This document shows positions 1 through 10,200 of a stretch of 36,327 nucleotides of DNA, piece by piece. The first letter of the stretch is position 1, and each line of letters starts with the position of its first letter. Origin of the DNA: Candidatus Bathyarchaeota archaeon. Its GTDB lineage: Archaea > Thermoproteota > Bathyarchaeia > Bathyarchaeales > SOJC01. Location: the NCBI GenBank assembly GCA_004376645.1, contig SOJC01000100.1:1-36327 (forward strand), read 5' to 3'. The translations under genes were made by a program, and so were the position numbers. Under the pieces are notes generated by a model that was given only the letters and a program-made list of their open reading frames with translations, searched no databases and was not told the origin of the DNA.

Positions 1-156
1 TAATCCCATATGAATATTATGAACTTGTTTTGCTGCCCTGTACGCTTGCAGTAAATTAGAGCAAGCAGAAGGACGCAGTTGCCAGCGCAACCTGCTACGT
101 AAGTCTTTTAAGTGAACCAAATGCAAAGTTGCTTGTGGTGAAGGAGACAGTTCCGG

Positions 157-447
157 ATGAAGAAAAAGCTGATGGATATCTTAGCTTGTCCTATTGATAA
201 ACACTATCCTTTGGAACTTCACGTTTTTGAGGAGAAGGATGAGATTGTGGAAGGGGTGATTATTTGTCCGAAATGTCTACGTTGGTATCCAATTCGAGAT
301 GAGATACCTGAGATGCTGCCTGATGAACTTCGTGAGAGAAAGGATGAGATGCCTTTCTTAAGAAAATGGAGGAGCGAGATTCCTAAGAGAGTTCTTGTCG
401 AAGGGAAACCGTTCAACCTTAAAGCAGAACTGAATAAGACGGATTAG
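157..447 (+). CDS. Trm112-like small zinc-binding protein
   Basis: LMDILACPIDKHYPLEL...IICPKCLRWYPIRDEIPEMLP matches the Trm112/UPF0434 pattern. Confidence 0.8.
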   Translation: MKKKLMDILACPIDKHYPLELHVFEEKDEIVEGVIICPKCLRWYPIRDEIPEMLPDELRERKDEMPFLRKWRSEIPKRVLVEGKPFNLKAELNKTD

Positions 448-1406
448 CTCAATTTGTCGAAGTTCAACCTAATGGAATGATCAGATTTAGAGGATTCTAT
501 GGCAGCTTCAGCGATTATGAGCGCCTTAAGGCCGTCAACACCTGTAACCTCAGGTTCCTCGTTCTTAAGCATCTTCCGCGCAAAATGCTGCAGCTCCAAT
601 TTTAATGGTTCTCTCCACTCGTATCTGGGTTTTGTGGTTCTTTTTGACGTTTCTACGATGATCTCTTGTGTCAGATAGTCAAGTTCCATTATGGCGTCAC
701 TGCCGGTGAGTGACAGCTTTCTGATCTTGTATGGTGTGAGCCAGTTTGCTTCTATGAATGCAGTCTTTCCATGTCGGAATGTAAGCATTATTTGGGCGTA
801 ATCTTCATATTTCACGTGTTTCAGACTGCCAACCTTCGCGTAGACCGCTATAGGATCATCTTCAAAGATCTTCCGCATAATGTCGATTTCATGGATTGCA
901 TAATCCTTGACTACTCCTACGTCACCAATTCTTTCTGGCCATTGTGAAACTCGCTTTGCAGTAGCTGAGACAAGTTCACCGATCTCTCCTTTAGATAATA
1001 ATTTCTTGGCTCGTTGAACGCTTGGATTGAACCTCTCAATAAAGCCCACTGCCAAAAGCTTCCTTCTTTGCCTTGCGAAATCCACTATTCGCCTTGCTTC
1101 TTTAATCGTACTAGCCAGCGGTTTCTCAACAAAGGTATGCTTTCCAGCTTTAAGCGCTCGCATAGCTTCAACAGCGTGAGTTGTAGTCCATGTGCAGATG
1201 CTGACTGCTTCAATATCTTTCCGCTTCAGCAATTCTTTGCTGTCGCTGTAGGCTTCAACACCGTATTTTTCGCCAATGCTTTTCGCTCTTTCTTCATTTG
1301 CATCGCAGACCGCCAAGAGTTCAGTTTCCGCTAGCTCGCTGAAAACCCTCACGTGGTTTTTGCCCCAGAAACCTACTCCGATAACTGCCACGCCAAGTTT
1401 GCTCAT
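444..1406 (-). CDS. Gfo/Idh/MocA family NAD(P)-dependent oxidoreductase
   Basis: N-terminal GVGFWGKNHVRVF Rossmann motif, GKHTFVEKPLA EKP motif. Confidence 0.9.
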   Translation of the reverse strand: MSKLGVAVIGVGFWGKNHVRVFSELAETELLAVCDANEERAKSIGEKYGVEAYSDSKELLKRKDIEAVSICTWTTTHAVEAMRALKAGKHTFVEKPLASTIKEARRIVDFARQRRKLLAVGFIERFNPSVQRAKKLLSKGEIGELVSATAKRVSQWPERIGDVGVVKDYAIHEIDIMRKIFEDDPIAVYAKVGSLKHVKYEDYAQIMLTFRHGKTAFIEANWLTPYKIRKLSLTGSDAIMELDYLTQEIIVETSKRTTKPRYEWREPLKLELQHFARKMLKNEEPEVTGVDGLKALIIAEAAIESSKSDHSIRLNFDKLS

Positions 1407-1411
1407 GTTGT

Positions 1412-2785
1412 TTACCCTCTTCCCAAACCGCGATATACAAATCCATACTTCCTCGCTTTAAGTGGATCTATGATGTGAGTAACATCAACAAGCGCTGGTG
1501 ACTTCTTGGCCAAGAGTTTCACTCGTTTCAGGCTAAGTCGCTCGAACCTAGAATGTCCAACCAGAATAATCAAGCAATCTGTCCCTTCCACCACCCTAGA
1601 CAAGTCATCTGCTTCAAAGCCGAGTTCAACCAACTCCTTTCTTGAAAAGAAAGGGTCATAGACTTGAACTGTCCTCACTTTTTTTCTGAGAAAATTAACA
1701 AGGTTCCTTCTTGAAGCTCCTGGGGCTACTTTGCAATTTGCCTTCTGAGAAATGCCAATTACAGAAACCTTTGATCTTCTAACAGTTTTCCCGCAAACTT
1801 TTAGAGCGTCCTTAATCAATCGAAAAATTTGGTCTACAATTTCATCGTTGATCTTTCTCGCAACAAGCATCAACCGAGGACTCAAGTTTGCATTTTCAGA
1901 TTCCTCTAGAAGAAGATAATAGTTACTTCGTATTGAGTCAGCAACCAGACCTGGTGAAGGTAAGGAAAATATCCGACTTCGCTCGGCAGCCTTCAAGATT
2001 TCAAGAAAGTCTATCTTGAATTTCTCACACATCATAGCAAATTCATTTGCTATCGCTAGATTGACTTCATTTTTCGCTTCTCTGAAAAGCCCTAAGGCTT
2101 CGACAGTTCTAATATTGCTTACCTCAACAATCTCTGATTGGATTTTGCTTAGGATCAGTCTAGCTATTTTGAGGCTTGTGCTGTCAATCGCCCCCACAAC
2201 TCTTACAGCATCAGAGACTTCGAAATTCTTTCCCGACCTGACTTTCGCTGGGCTAGATGCCAGACCGAAATCTTTGCTTGCTTCAAGCCCTGAGGTTCTC
2301 TCCAGAATACTGCGCATAATGTCTTCAATAATCCCCGGTCCAGTCTGAGTGACGAAAATCACTAAGGATCCCCTGTTCAGCCCCATGCCAACTTCCTTAC
2401 ATGTCTTCTCAAGTGATGAATAATCTGTCCTCCCTCTCTTGTCGATTACTGCCTCTGTGGAAATAATTATAATCTCACTTGTCGACACGGCTTTTCTGAT
2501 ACTTGAAGTCACTGCGAAAGATTTCTCTCTCTTCACATCTTCCGAACATTCATCTTCAAGATACCTTCTTCTGATTTTGGTCAGCTGTTTAAGCATGTGC
2601 GGATTCGAGTTTGCACATATAACCTTGAATCCAGCGTTGCCAAATAGATATGCATGTGAGATGCCTAGTCCGCCACACTCAACTATAGTTACACTGTAGC
2701 GTCCCCGCCCTTCGTAACTCTCAACGTCTTCTTCGCTGACTTCCATTATGTTAAGCATCTTTGCAGCCCCAATAGGATTTGACAA
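1412..2785 (-). CDS. Divergent UDP-glucose/GDP-mannose dehydrogenase family protein, probably without dehydrogenase activity
   Basis: Central REAKNEVNLAIANEFAMMCE helix and C-terminal domain (VYDPFF...GTDCLIILVGHSRF) are typical of the family; the catalytic Cys motif is altered. Confidence 0.75.
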   Translation of the reverse strand: MSNPIGAAKMLNIMEVSEEDVESYEGRGRYSVTIVECGGLGISHAYLFGNAGFKVICANSNPHMLKQLTKIRRRYLEDECSEDVKREKSFAVTSSIRKAVSTSEIIIISTEAVIDKRGRTDYSSLEKTCKEVGMGLNRGSLVIFVTQTGPGIIEDIMRSILERTSGLEASKDFGLASSPAKVRSGKNFEVSDAVRVVGAIDSTSLKIARLILSKIQSEIVEVSNIRTVEALGLFREAKNEVNLAIANEFAMMCEKFKIDFLEILKAAERSRIFSLPSPGLVADSIRSNYYLLLEESENANLSPRLMLVARKINDEIVDQIFRLIKDALKVCGKTVRRSKVSVIGISQKANCKVAPGASRRNLVNFLRKKVRTVQVYDPFFSRKELVELGFEADDLSRVVEGTDCLIILVGHSRFERLSLKRVKLLAKKSPALVDVTHIIDPLKARKYGFVYRGLGRG

Positions 2786-2814
2786 GAGAAGGTTGGTAAA
2801 TTCAAAACCCCCTA

Positions 2815-4218
2815 CTATTTTTCACGGGGGCTTATGAGGTGTTGAAGTTTCTCCTTATATTCCTTTACTAACTTTACTGCTTTCTCTTTTGTCTTTGCCT
2901 CAGCATAGAAGCGGTAAATGGGCTCGGTTCCGCTTGGTCTAATCAAGATTGAACTATTATCTGGGAACCATAGTTTCACTCCGTCAATTCTCTCCGGGTT
3001 TAGGTGATTAACTTCCTCGTTCAAAGTCTTAAAGACATTGATTTTCTGTTCAGTTGGACACACCACCTTGTCTTTGACAAGATAGTATCTCGGTAAGGCT
3101 TCAAAGAGCTCAGAGAGGGTCTCATCAGCCTTAGCCATTATACTAAGAATCAGCGCGGTTGACATTGCCCCATCTCTCACAGGTTGATGGGGACCATAGA
3201 ATACACCACCGTTTTCTTCGCCTCCAAGTTTTGCCTTCAATCTCTTCATTGTATGAGAGACTATGATGCTTCCCACTTTTGTCCAAACAAGTCTTCCTTC
3301 ATATTTTTCAGCGATGTCTTTAACTACCTGTGAAGAGCTGACCGGTGTAACAATTGTTTCCCCCTGATTCATCATTAGAAAATCTTCTTCAATCAGAGCA
3401 AAAGATCTATCCCCCCATTGAACCTTACCTTCGTCGTCCACAAAGATGGAACGGTCAGCATCACCATCAAAAGCGACGCCAATATCTGCTCCAATCGCTG
3501 TGATAGTCGCGGCCAAGCTACCTAAGTTTTCAGGTCTAGGTTCCGGCATTCTTCCAGGGAAGGTTCCATCAATGTCGCCATTAATCGTCGTCACCTTGCA
3601 ACCTAAATCTCTCGCCAAGTACGGAATAACTAAAGAAGCCACCCCATTGCCTGCATCTACAACGATATGATAATGCCGCTTTCTGATCTCAGCCACATTT
3701 ATGTGTCGTTTTATTGATTCTCTGTATTCGTCCAGTAGTCCAAGTAGAGAAAATCTTTGTTTAATACACTCCCAGCTAGCAAGTCTAATTCTCTCTTTGA
3801 AGAATAGATCTTCAATCTCTCTTTCTTGTCGGCTTGTAATTTCCACCCCATCATTCCACATAACCTTTATTCCATTATATTCTGGCGGATTGTGGGAGGC
3901 CGTAACCATTACCCCGCCATCCATTTTGTGGTTTCCCACCGCATATTGAATGCACGGTGTAGGTGCCATTCCACCATCATAAACCTTGCAGCCTGTTGAA
4001 AGAAGCCCACTCGTAACAGCATTAACTAGCATTATATTGCTCTTTCTACCGTCATATCCTATGAGAATATTGCCTTGTCTGAAGAATGAACCTATTGCCT
4101 CACCGATCTTTGCTGCAAATTCTGGTGTTAGTTCTCTGTTGACAATTTTCCTGATTCCGTTCGTCCCAAACAGACGTCTAGGCTTCTCCAATCCTTGCAT
4201 CTCCTTCACACTATACAT
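2815..4218 (-). CDS. Phosphoglucosamine mutase / phosphomannomutase family
   Basis: FGTNGIR, TASHNPPEYNGIKVM, DGDADRS and RPSGTEPIYR motifs; start may be internal. Confidence 0.92.
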   Translation of the reverse strand: MYSVKEMQGLEKPRRLFGTNGIRKIVNRELTPEFAAKIGEAIGSFFRQGNILIGYDGRKSNIMLVNAVTSGLLSTGCKVYDGGMAPTPCIQYAVGNHKMDGGVMVTASHNPPEYNGIKVMWNDGVEITSRQEREIEDLFFKERIRLASWECIKQRFSLLGLLDEYRESIKRHINVAEIRKRHYHIVVDAGNGVASLVIPYLARDLGCKVTTINGDIDGTFPGRMPEPRPENLGSLAATITAIGADIGVAFDGDADRSIFVDDEGKVQWGDRSFALIEEDFLMMNQGETIVTPVSSSQVVKDIAEKYEGRLVWTKVGSIIVSHTMKRLKAKLGGEENGGVFYGPHQPVRDGAMSTALILSIMAKADETLSELFEALPRYYLVKDKVVCPTEQKINVFKTLNEEVNHLNPERIDGVKLWFPDNSSILIRPSGTEPIYRFYAEAKTKEKAVKLVKEYKEKLQHLISPREK

Positions 4219-5324
4219 TGTGATGTAGTTGTTCTCTCATCGACCTTCTTTGAAGGGCATACTTTGACATTCTGACTTAGGGTAGTATTATCTTGAATAG
4301 TGACGTAATCACCCACTAAACACCCTTCCTCAATCCTCACATTCCTTCCAAGAGTAACATGTTCTCCCAACACAGCACCTTTGATGGTTGAATAATCTGA
4401 GATTGTAGTATGAGGGAAAATCACTGAGTTCTCAATGTGGACTCGATTTCCAACGCGAACTTCTTTCCCAACTGACACATTTGGCCCTATTATCGATATC
4501 TCTCCAAACTGTACGCCTGATCCAATTGCCACGTTTTCTTTGATTTTTGTCCCTCTCAAAGCACTAATCTTCGTTGAGCGCCCGTCTTTTGACCTTGCTG
4601 CGAGCCATAGCGCATTAGCTTTTATGTAGTCGGCCGGTTTTCCGACATCTACCCATAGCCCTTTAATTTCGTGACCAAAAAGTTTTCTTTCTTCAGCCAA
4701 CTTCGGAAACACTTCCCGTTCTATGGAGCATCTTTTCCCAGCTTGAATATATTGGAAAATATCTGGTTCAAGAACATAGATACCTGCATTTACCTGATTG
4801 CTTGGAGTGTTCTTCTTAGGTTTTTCGACGAACGCCTCAATACGATTCTCCTTCGTTAGCTTGACTACTCCGAAGCGACTTGGATCTTCAACTCTGTGGA
4901 GCGCCAAAGTTGCAGTAGCATCATAGCTTTGATGGGCCTCTAAGATCTCCGAGTAATCTACATCAGCTAAGATGTCACCGTTTAACACGAAGAAAGGCTC
5001 TTCCTTTCCAAGAAGCTTCTCAGCTTGCCTTATTGGTCCCCCTGTGCCTAAGGACTTCTGAGAATTTGGAGTTTCCCTCTTTGGAGGTTTGTCTCTGGAA
5101 TAGTGCAGCGTTACTCCATATCTTGTCTTTCCAAAGACCGCTTCCAGACGTTCTGCCATGAAGTTGACTGCGAGGATGACTTCTTCAACGCCGTTTTTCG
5201 CAAGTCTTTCAATTATCAAATCGAGAAGTGGCCTGTTGGCTATTGGAAAGAGAAGCTTTGGTCTCGTACAACTTAAAGGACGTAACCTTGTACCAAACCC
5301 TCCTGCTAGAATCAGAGCTTTCAA
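4206..5324 (-). CDS. NDP-sugar pyrophosphorylase (mannose-1-P guanylyltransferase / glucose-1-P thymidylyltransferase type) with left-handed beta-helix C-terminus
   Basis: MKALILAGGFGTRLRPLSCTRPKLLFPIANRP and hexapeptide repeats. Confidence 0.9.
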   Translation of the reverse strand: MKALILAGGFGTRLRPLSCTRPKLLFPIANRPLLDLIIERLAKNGVEEVILAVNFMAERLEAVFGKTRYGVTLHYSRDKPPKRETPNSQKSLGTGGPIRQAEKLLGKEEPFFVLNGDILADVDYSEILEAHQSYDATATLALHRVEDPSRFGVVKLTKENRIEAFVEKPKKNTPSNQVNAGIYVLEPDIFQYIQAGKRCSIEREVFPKLAEERKLFGHEIKGLWVDVGKPADYIKANALWLAARSKDGRSTKISALRGTKIKENVAIGSGVQFGEISIIGPNVSVGKEVRVGNRVHIENSVIFPHTTISDYSTIKGAVLGEHVTLGRNVRIEEGCLVGDYVTIQDNTTLSQNVKVCPSKKVDERTTTSQCIV

Positions 5325-5431
5325 TTCCGTGTCTACCCTTCTAGTAAACTATTGGTTGACTCAACTCAACTAAAAAAGCTTGTTCAACCATCTGAACATG
5401 TAGGCTTCTCAAATGTGTGGATAAGAGAATT

Positions 5432-6988
5432 CTATTCCCATTCAATCGTTGCGGGTGGCTTGTTGGTGAGATCATATGTGACTCTAGTCACTTCAGGTAT
5501 CTCATTTGTTATTCGCGAAGAAATCTTCTCCAAAATCTTATACGGAATCTTTGCGAAACTGGCTGTCATAGCCTCTCTGCTTTCAACAATCCGTACAGCT
5601 ACTACATAACCATAAGCTCTGGAATCTCCTTTAACTCCCGTGCTTTTCGTGTTAGTTAATACAGCGAAATACTGCCACAGGTCGTCTCCAAGTCCTGCCC
5701 TCTCAACCTCCTCGGTGACTATAGCGTCCGCCTTTCTAGCAATTTTCAACTTATTCTGAGTCACTGCTCCTAACACACGCACAGCTAATCCAGGCCCGGG
5801 AAATGGTTGCCTTTTGACAATTCTATCGGGTAGCTCTAGTTTTTTGGCAACTTTCCGAACCTCATCTTTGTAAAGGTCTCTTAGCGGTTCCACAACTGCT
5901 ACAAACTCCATCCTTGCTGGCAGTCCAGCGACATTATGATGCGTCTTTATCTTGTCTGAGAACTTCCGGAATCCGGATTCAATCCTGTCAGGATAGATCG
6001 TTCCTTGTATAAGATATTCCGCGTCTGCCTTTCGTGCTTCCTCCTCAAAAACACGAACAAATTCCTCTCCGATGATCTTCCTCTTTTGCTCAGGATTAGA
6101 TATACCTTGTACTCTCTTCAAGAATCTATCTCTTGCATCGACAGTTACTAGGCGGAAGTCAAACTTCGCAAAGGCATGCTTAACCGATTCAGGTTCACCT
6201 TCCCTCATGAACCCATGATTTACAAACACAGCTGTAAGGTTTCTGTCTATAGCCTTAGCCGCTAAGGCAACTGCAGTACTAGAATCTATACCTCCACTGA
6301 AAGCCATTATTGCCTTTCCATTACCTATGATCCGTCTTGTCTCATCTACAGCTTTTTCGATGAAATCCTCCATTGTCCAGTTTGCCCTGCAACGACAAAC
6401 TTCAAATAAGAAGTTCCTAAGCATTTTGTATCCTCTTTCGGTGTGAATAACTTCAGGGTGCCATTGCAATCCGTATATCGGGCATTTCTTGTGGCGAAAG
6501 GCAGCAACTGGGCAGTTAATAGTATGAGCTAAAACTTCGAAATCATCTCTGAGTTTACCTACAATGTCGCTGTGGCTCATCCAAACTTTCTCCTTCTTCT
6601 CCAGCCCCTTCAATACGCCTACAGGTTTACTAATTGAAGCGTAGGTTATTCCGAATTCTCTCTTGCGTGCTGGCTTGACTGACCCTCCAGTGAGAAGGGC
6701 AATAAGTTGATGACCATAGCACAATCCTAAAACAGGTAGATCTAGCTCTAAGATCTTCGAATCAATTTTCGGAGAATTAAGGTCAAAGACACTTTGAGGT
6801 CCACCTGACAGAATAAGTCCTTTAACATTGAACTCCTTTCGCAAATTTTGGAGGTCATCTGGTGAGATGTCGTAGGAGACTATATCGGAGAAGACGTTGT
6901 GCTCTCTCACTCTTTTTGCAATTAGGTGAGTGTATTGACCCCCAAAATCTAAGACTAGAATCGTATCTAAAGTCATGTTAGATTCCAT
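5432..6988 (-). CDS. guaA: GMP synthase (glutamine-hydrolysing), fused amidotransferase and synthetase
   Basis: ILVLDFGGQYTHLIAKRVRE, LGLCYGHQL, FSGGIDSS, QPFPGPGLAVRVLG, C-terminal PPATIEWE. Confidence 0.95.
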   Translation of the reverse strand: MESNMTLDTILVLDFGGQYTHLIAKRVREHNVFSDIVSYDISPDDLQNLRKEFNVKGLILSGGPQSVFDLNSPKIDSKILELDLPVLGLCYGHQLIALLTGGSVKPARKREFGITYASISKPVGVLKGLEKKEKVWMSHSDIVGKLRDDFEVLAHTINCPVAAFRHKKCPIYGLQWHPEVIHTERGYKMLRNFLFEVCRCRANWTMEDFIEKAVDETRRIIGNGKAIMAFSGGIDSSTAVALAAKAIDRNLTAVFVNHGFMREGEPESVKHAFAKFDFRLVTVDARDRFLKRVQGISNPEQKRKIIGEEFVRVFEEEARKADAEYLIQGTIYPDRIESGFRKFSDKIKTHHNVAGLPARMEFVAVVEPLRDLYKDEVRKVAKKLELPDRIVKRQPFPGPGLAVRVLGAVTQNKLKIARKADAIVTEEVERAGLGDDLWQYFAVLTNTKSTGVKGDSRAYGYVVAVRIVESREAMTASFAKIPYKILEKISSRITNEIPEVTRVTYDLTNKPPATIEWE

Positions 6989-7129
6989 TCGTTTTTGAAT
7001 AGTGAAAATAGCGTTGTTATTTTACTGTTGCGGTTCCTCTCAAATTTCCTAATAGATTTATGACTAGGGCTCTTTCGAAATGTTTCCATGCGCAGGATTA
7101 GCAGCATCCTCTGTAGATAAAGTTTATTA

Positions 7130-7159
7130 GAGCCAATCTTGCCTCTATGGCGTTGGCTC
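7130..7159. repeat. Inverted repeat GAGCCAA...TTGGCTC (7-bp arms) with nested GCC/GGC, upstream of rpoB
   Basis: Arms read directly at 7130-7136 and 7153-7159; inner GCC 7141-7143 and GGC 7149-7151. Confidence 0.6.
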
Positions 7160-7223
7160 CAAAAAGCACCGTAAGGATAATATATCAGAATTGCTTTTTG
7201 AGTCTGACCATCCCCACCCCTAA

Positions 7224-10200
7224 TTGGAGGAAACTCCCAGTTTGGAAGAGAGCGTTCCTATAAAACTTCCATATCAATCTAATTCAATCAACAGACCCTT
7301 GGAGACAAAGTTGGATATGTCAGAGATCACTCAAGATGAGATTCTCCTCCTGCAAAAATCCTTTTTCAAGGAGAAAGGACTAGTCAGGCAACATTTAGAC
7401 TCCTATAACGAATTCATCGATCATGGATTGCAGGAGATGATATATGAAACCGGAGAAATTAACATAGAACTCCCAGAAAATCCTTACAAAATAAAGCTCG
7501 GTCAAGCTTGGATAATTGACCCCCAGACTCGAATAAGTGGCCCATATGTAACAGAAGTAGATGGGACAAAACATGAGATATTCCCTATGGAAGCAAGGTT
7601 TCGGAATCTCTCATATGTCGCTCCTATAGCAGTTGAAATGACACCGATAATTGACGGAAGAGAGATGGACACAGAACTTGTTCTAATCGGTGACATTCCA
7701 GTCATGCTGAAGTCGAAATTATGCATCCTTTCGCAATTGCAGAAAGACGAGTTAATTCTAAACGGTGAAGACCCAAGCGATCCAGGAGGATACTTCCTCA
7801 TAAATGGTTCAGAACGTGTAATCGTTGCCCTCGAAGATTTGGCTCCAAACAGAATCTTAATAGACATTGACACGAGAGGGGCGCATCCTGTTTGTCAGGC
7901 AAAAATCTTCTCTACAACTGTAGGCTTCAGAGCTAGAATTGAACTCCGTCTCAAATCCGACGGGGTGATCTATGTCACCATACCCGGTGTTCCATCCGAG
8001 GTTCCATTCATAATTGTGATGAGAGCCCTTGGAATAGAATCTGATAAGGTGATCGCTGAAACAGTCTCATCCGACCAGTCAGCGCAAAACCTACTTGAAC
8101 TATCATTTGAAAAATCAGCAGGAGTGGAAACCAACCGAGAGGCTCTTGAGTACATAGGTAACAGGGTCGCCCACGGTCAAGTGTTGGAGTACCGCATACA
8201 AAGGGCTCGGAACATATTGGACAGAAACTTCCTACCCCATCTGGGCCGCACTCCTGAAAGCCGTGAGGAGAAGTCAACATTCTTGGGGGAGATGGCATGT
8301 CGAGTTCTAGATTTGAAACTAGGAAGACGCTCAACCGATGACAAAGATCACTTTAAAAACAAAAGGCTAAAACTAGCAGGACCTCTGCTTGCAGATCTCT
8401 TCCGTATAGCCTTCCGAAATCTTTGCAGAGACATAAAATATCAACTAGAGAGGATGGGATTCAAACGACAGATGATCACAATATCAGCCGCGGTACGTTC
8501 CGGCATAATATCGGATCGTCTTCGACATGCTTTAGCAACTGGCAATTGGGGCCGAGGCAAAGTAGGAATAACACAACTTCTTGACAGAACAAATCTCATT
8601 TCAACTCTGAGTCATCTTCGTAGGCTCCAATCCCCTCTCAGCCGCAGCCAACCAAACTTTGAGGCTCGTGACTTACATCCCACACATTGGGGTCGTCTCT
8701 GTCCCAATGAGACTCCAGAAGGTTCGAACTGTGGCTTGGTGAAAAATCTCGCTCTTTCCGCTTGCATATCTGTCGCTGTAAATGTTGACACGGCAAGGCA
8801 TGCGGTCTACGAATTGGGAGTCATTCCAGCGCAAGAGGCTAATCAAGAACTTCGGCTTTCAGGAACGAAGGTTTTCATAAATGGTTCGATAATTGGTTAC
8901 CATCCGTATCCAGATGAGCTAGTTTCTGCGATGCGAACGAGACGCAGAAGAGGCGAGATTCCTTCTGAATTAAATGTTGCACACTTCAAGACAATAGGCG
9001 GAAGAGAGGAGGTTTACGTCAACTGCGACGTAGGAAGAGTACGACGACCACTAATAATCGTAGAAGACGGTGTCTCTAAACTTCAAGCAAGACATATAGA
9101 AATGATTCGTTCTGGTGAATGGTCTTGGGAGGATATTATAAAGAACGCGATTATTGAATATATTGACGCAGAAGAAGAAGAGAACATCTATGTAGCCTTG
9201 ACTCTAGATGGAGTGAAACCAAATCATACACACATAGAGCTTTCACTCTACACTATACTAGGCATCAGTGCCTCCTTAATTTCCTATCCGGAACACAATC
9301 AATCTCCCCGAAACTCTTACGAAGCAGCGATGGCGAAGCAGGCTTTAGGCATTTACGCAACCAACTACGTTTTTCGTGTGGACTCTCGCTCCCATATTCT
9401 ACATTATCCTCAAATACCCCTTGTCAAAACAAAATCCATGGAGATTTTGAGGTATAACCAAAGGCCTTCAGGGCAAAACTATCTAGTTGCTGTGATATCC
9501 TTTGAGGGATATAACATGGAAGATGCTCTGATTTTCAACAAAGCCTCTATAGAACGTGGTTTAGGTCGTTCTACATTCTATCGGATTTATGAAGCTGAAT
9601 GCCGTCAATACTTAGGAGGGCTGAAGGACAAATTCACAATTCCTGAGTCTGGTATCAGAGGTTTCAGAGGTGAACAGTATTCCCGCTTACTTGAACCGGA
9701 CGGCATTATAGGTTTGGAGGCCAGCACAGCTGGTGGAGACGTACTTATCGGCAGAACAAGTCCTCCAAGATTCCTTGAGGAATATAAAGAATTCGATGTC
9801 AAAGGACCCTCAATGCGTGACACTTCTGTGGACATGAGACAATCAGAAGCTGGTACGGTTGATTCCATTTTTATCACTGAATCTAAGGAAGGTAGCAAAT
9901 TAGTAAAAGTCAAAATACGGGATCAGCGAATTCCTGAGCTGGGAGACAAATTTGCTTCGCGCCATGGACAAAAGGGCGTCATCGGAATGATTATACCTCA
10001 AGAGGACTTACCTTTCACGGAAACTGGTATCGTTCCAGATGTAGTGATCAACCCCCATGCCATTCCTTCACGAATGACTATAGGTCAATTCCTAGAATCT
10101 ATGGCGGGAAAGATGGCTGCAGCTCGAGGTAGAGCTGCTGATGGAACACCTTTCGTCGGTGAAACGTCGAGCAAGATAAAGCAAACATTGATCAACTGCG

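Noticed and set aside
1-156. Partial upstream gene or tRNA at the window start
   Set aside because: Only short open stretches, no recognisable motif and no tRNA T-arm signature
6989-7223. Possible rpoH gene between guaA and rpoB
   Set aside because: No continuous reading frame of suitable length or RpoH motif found
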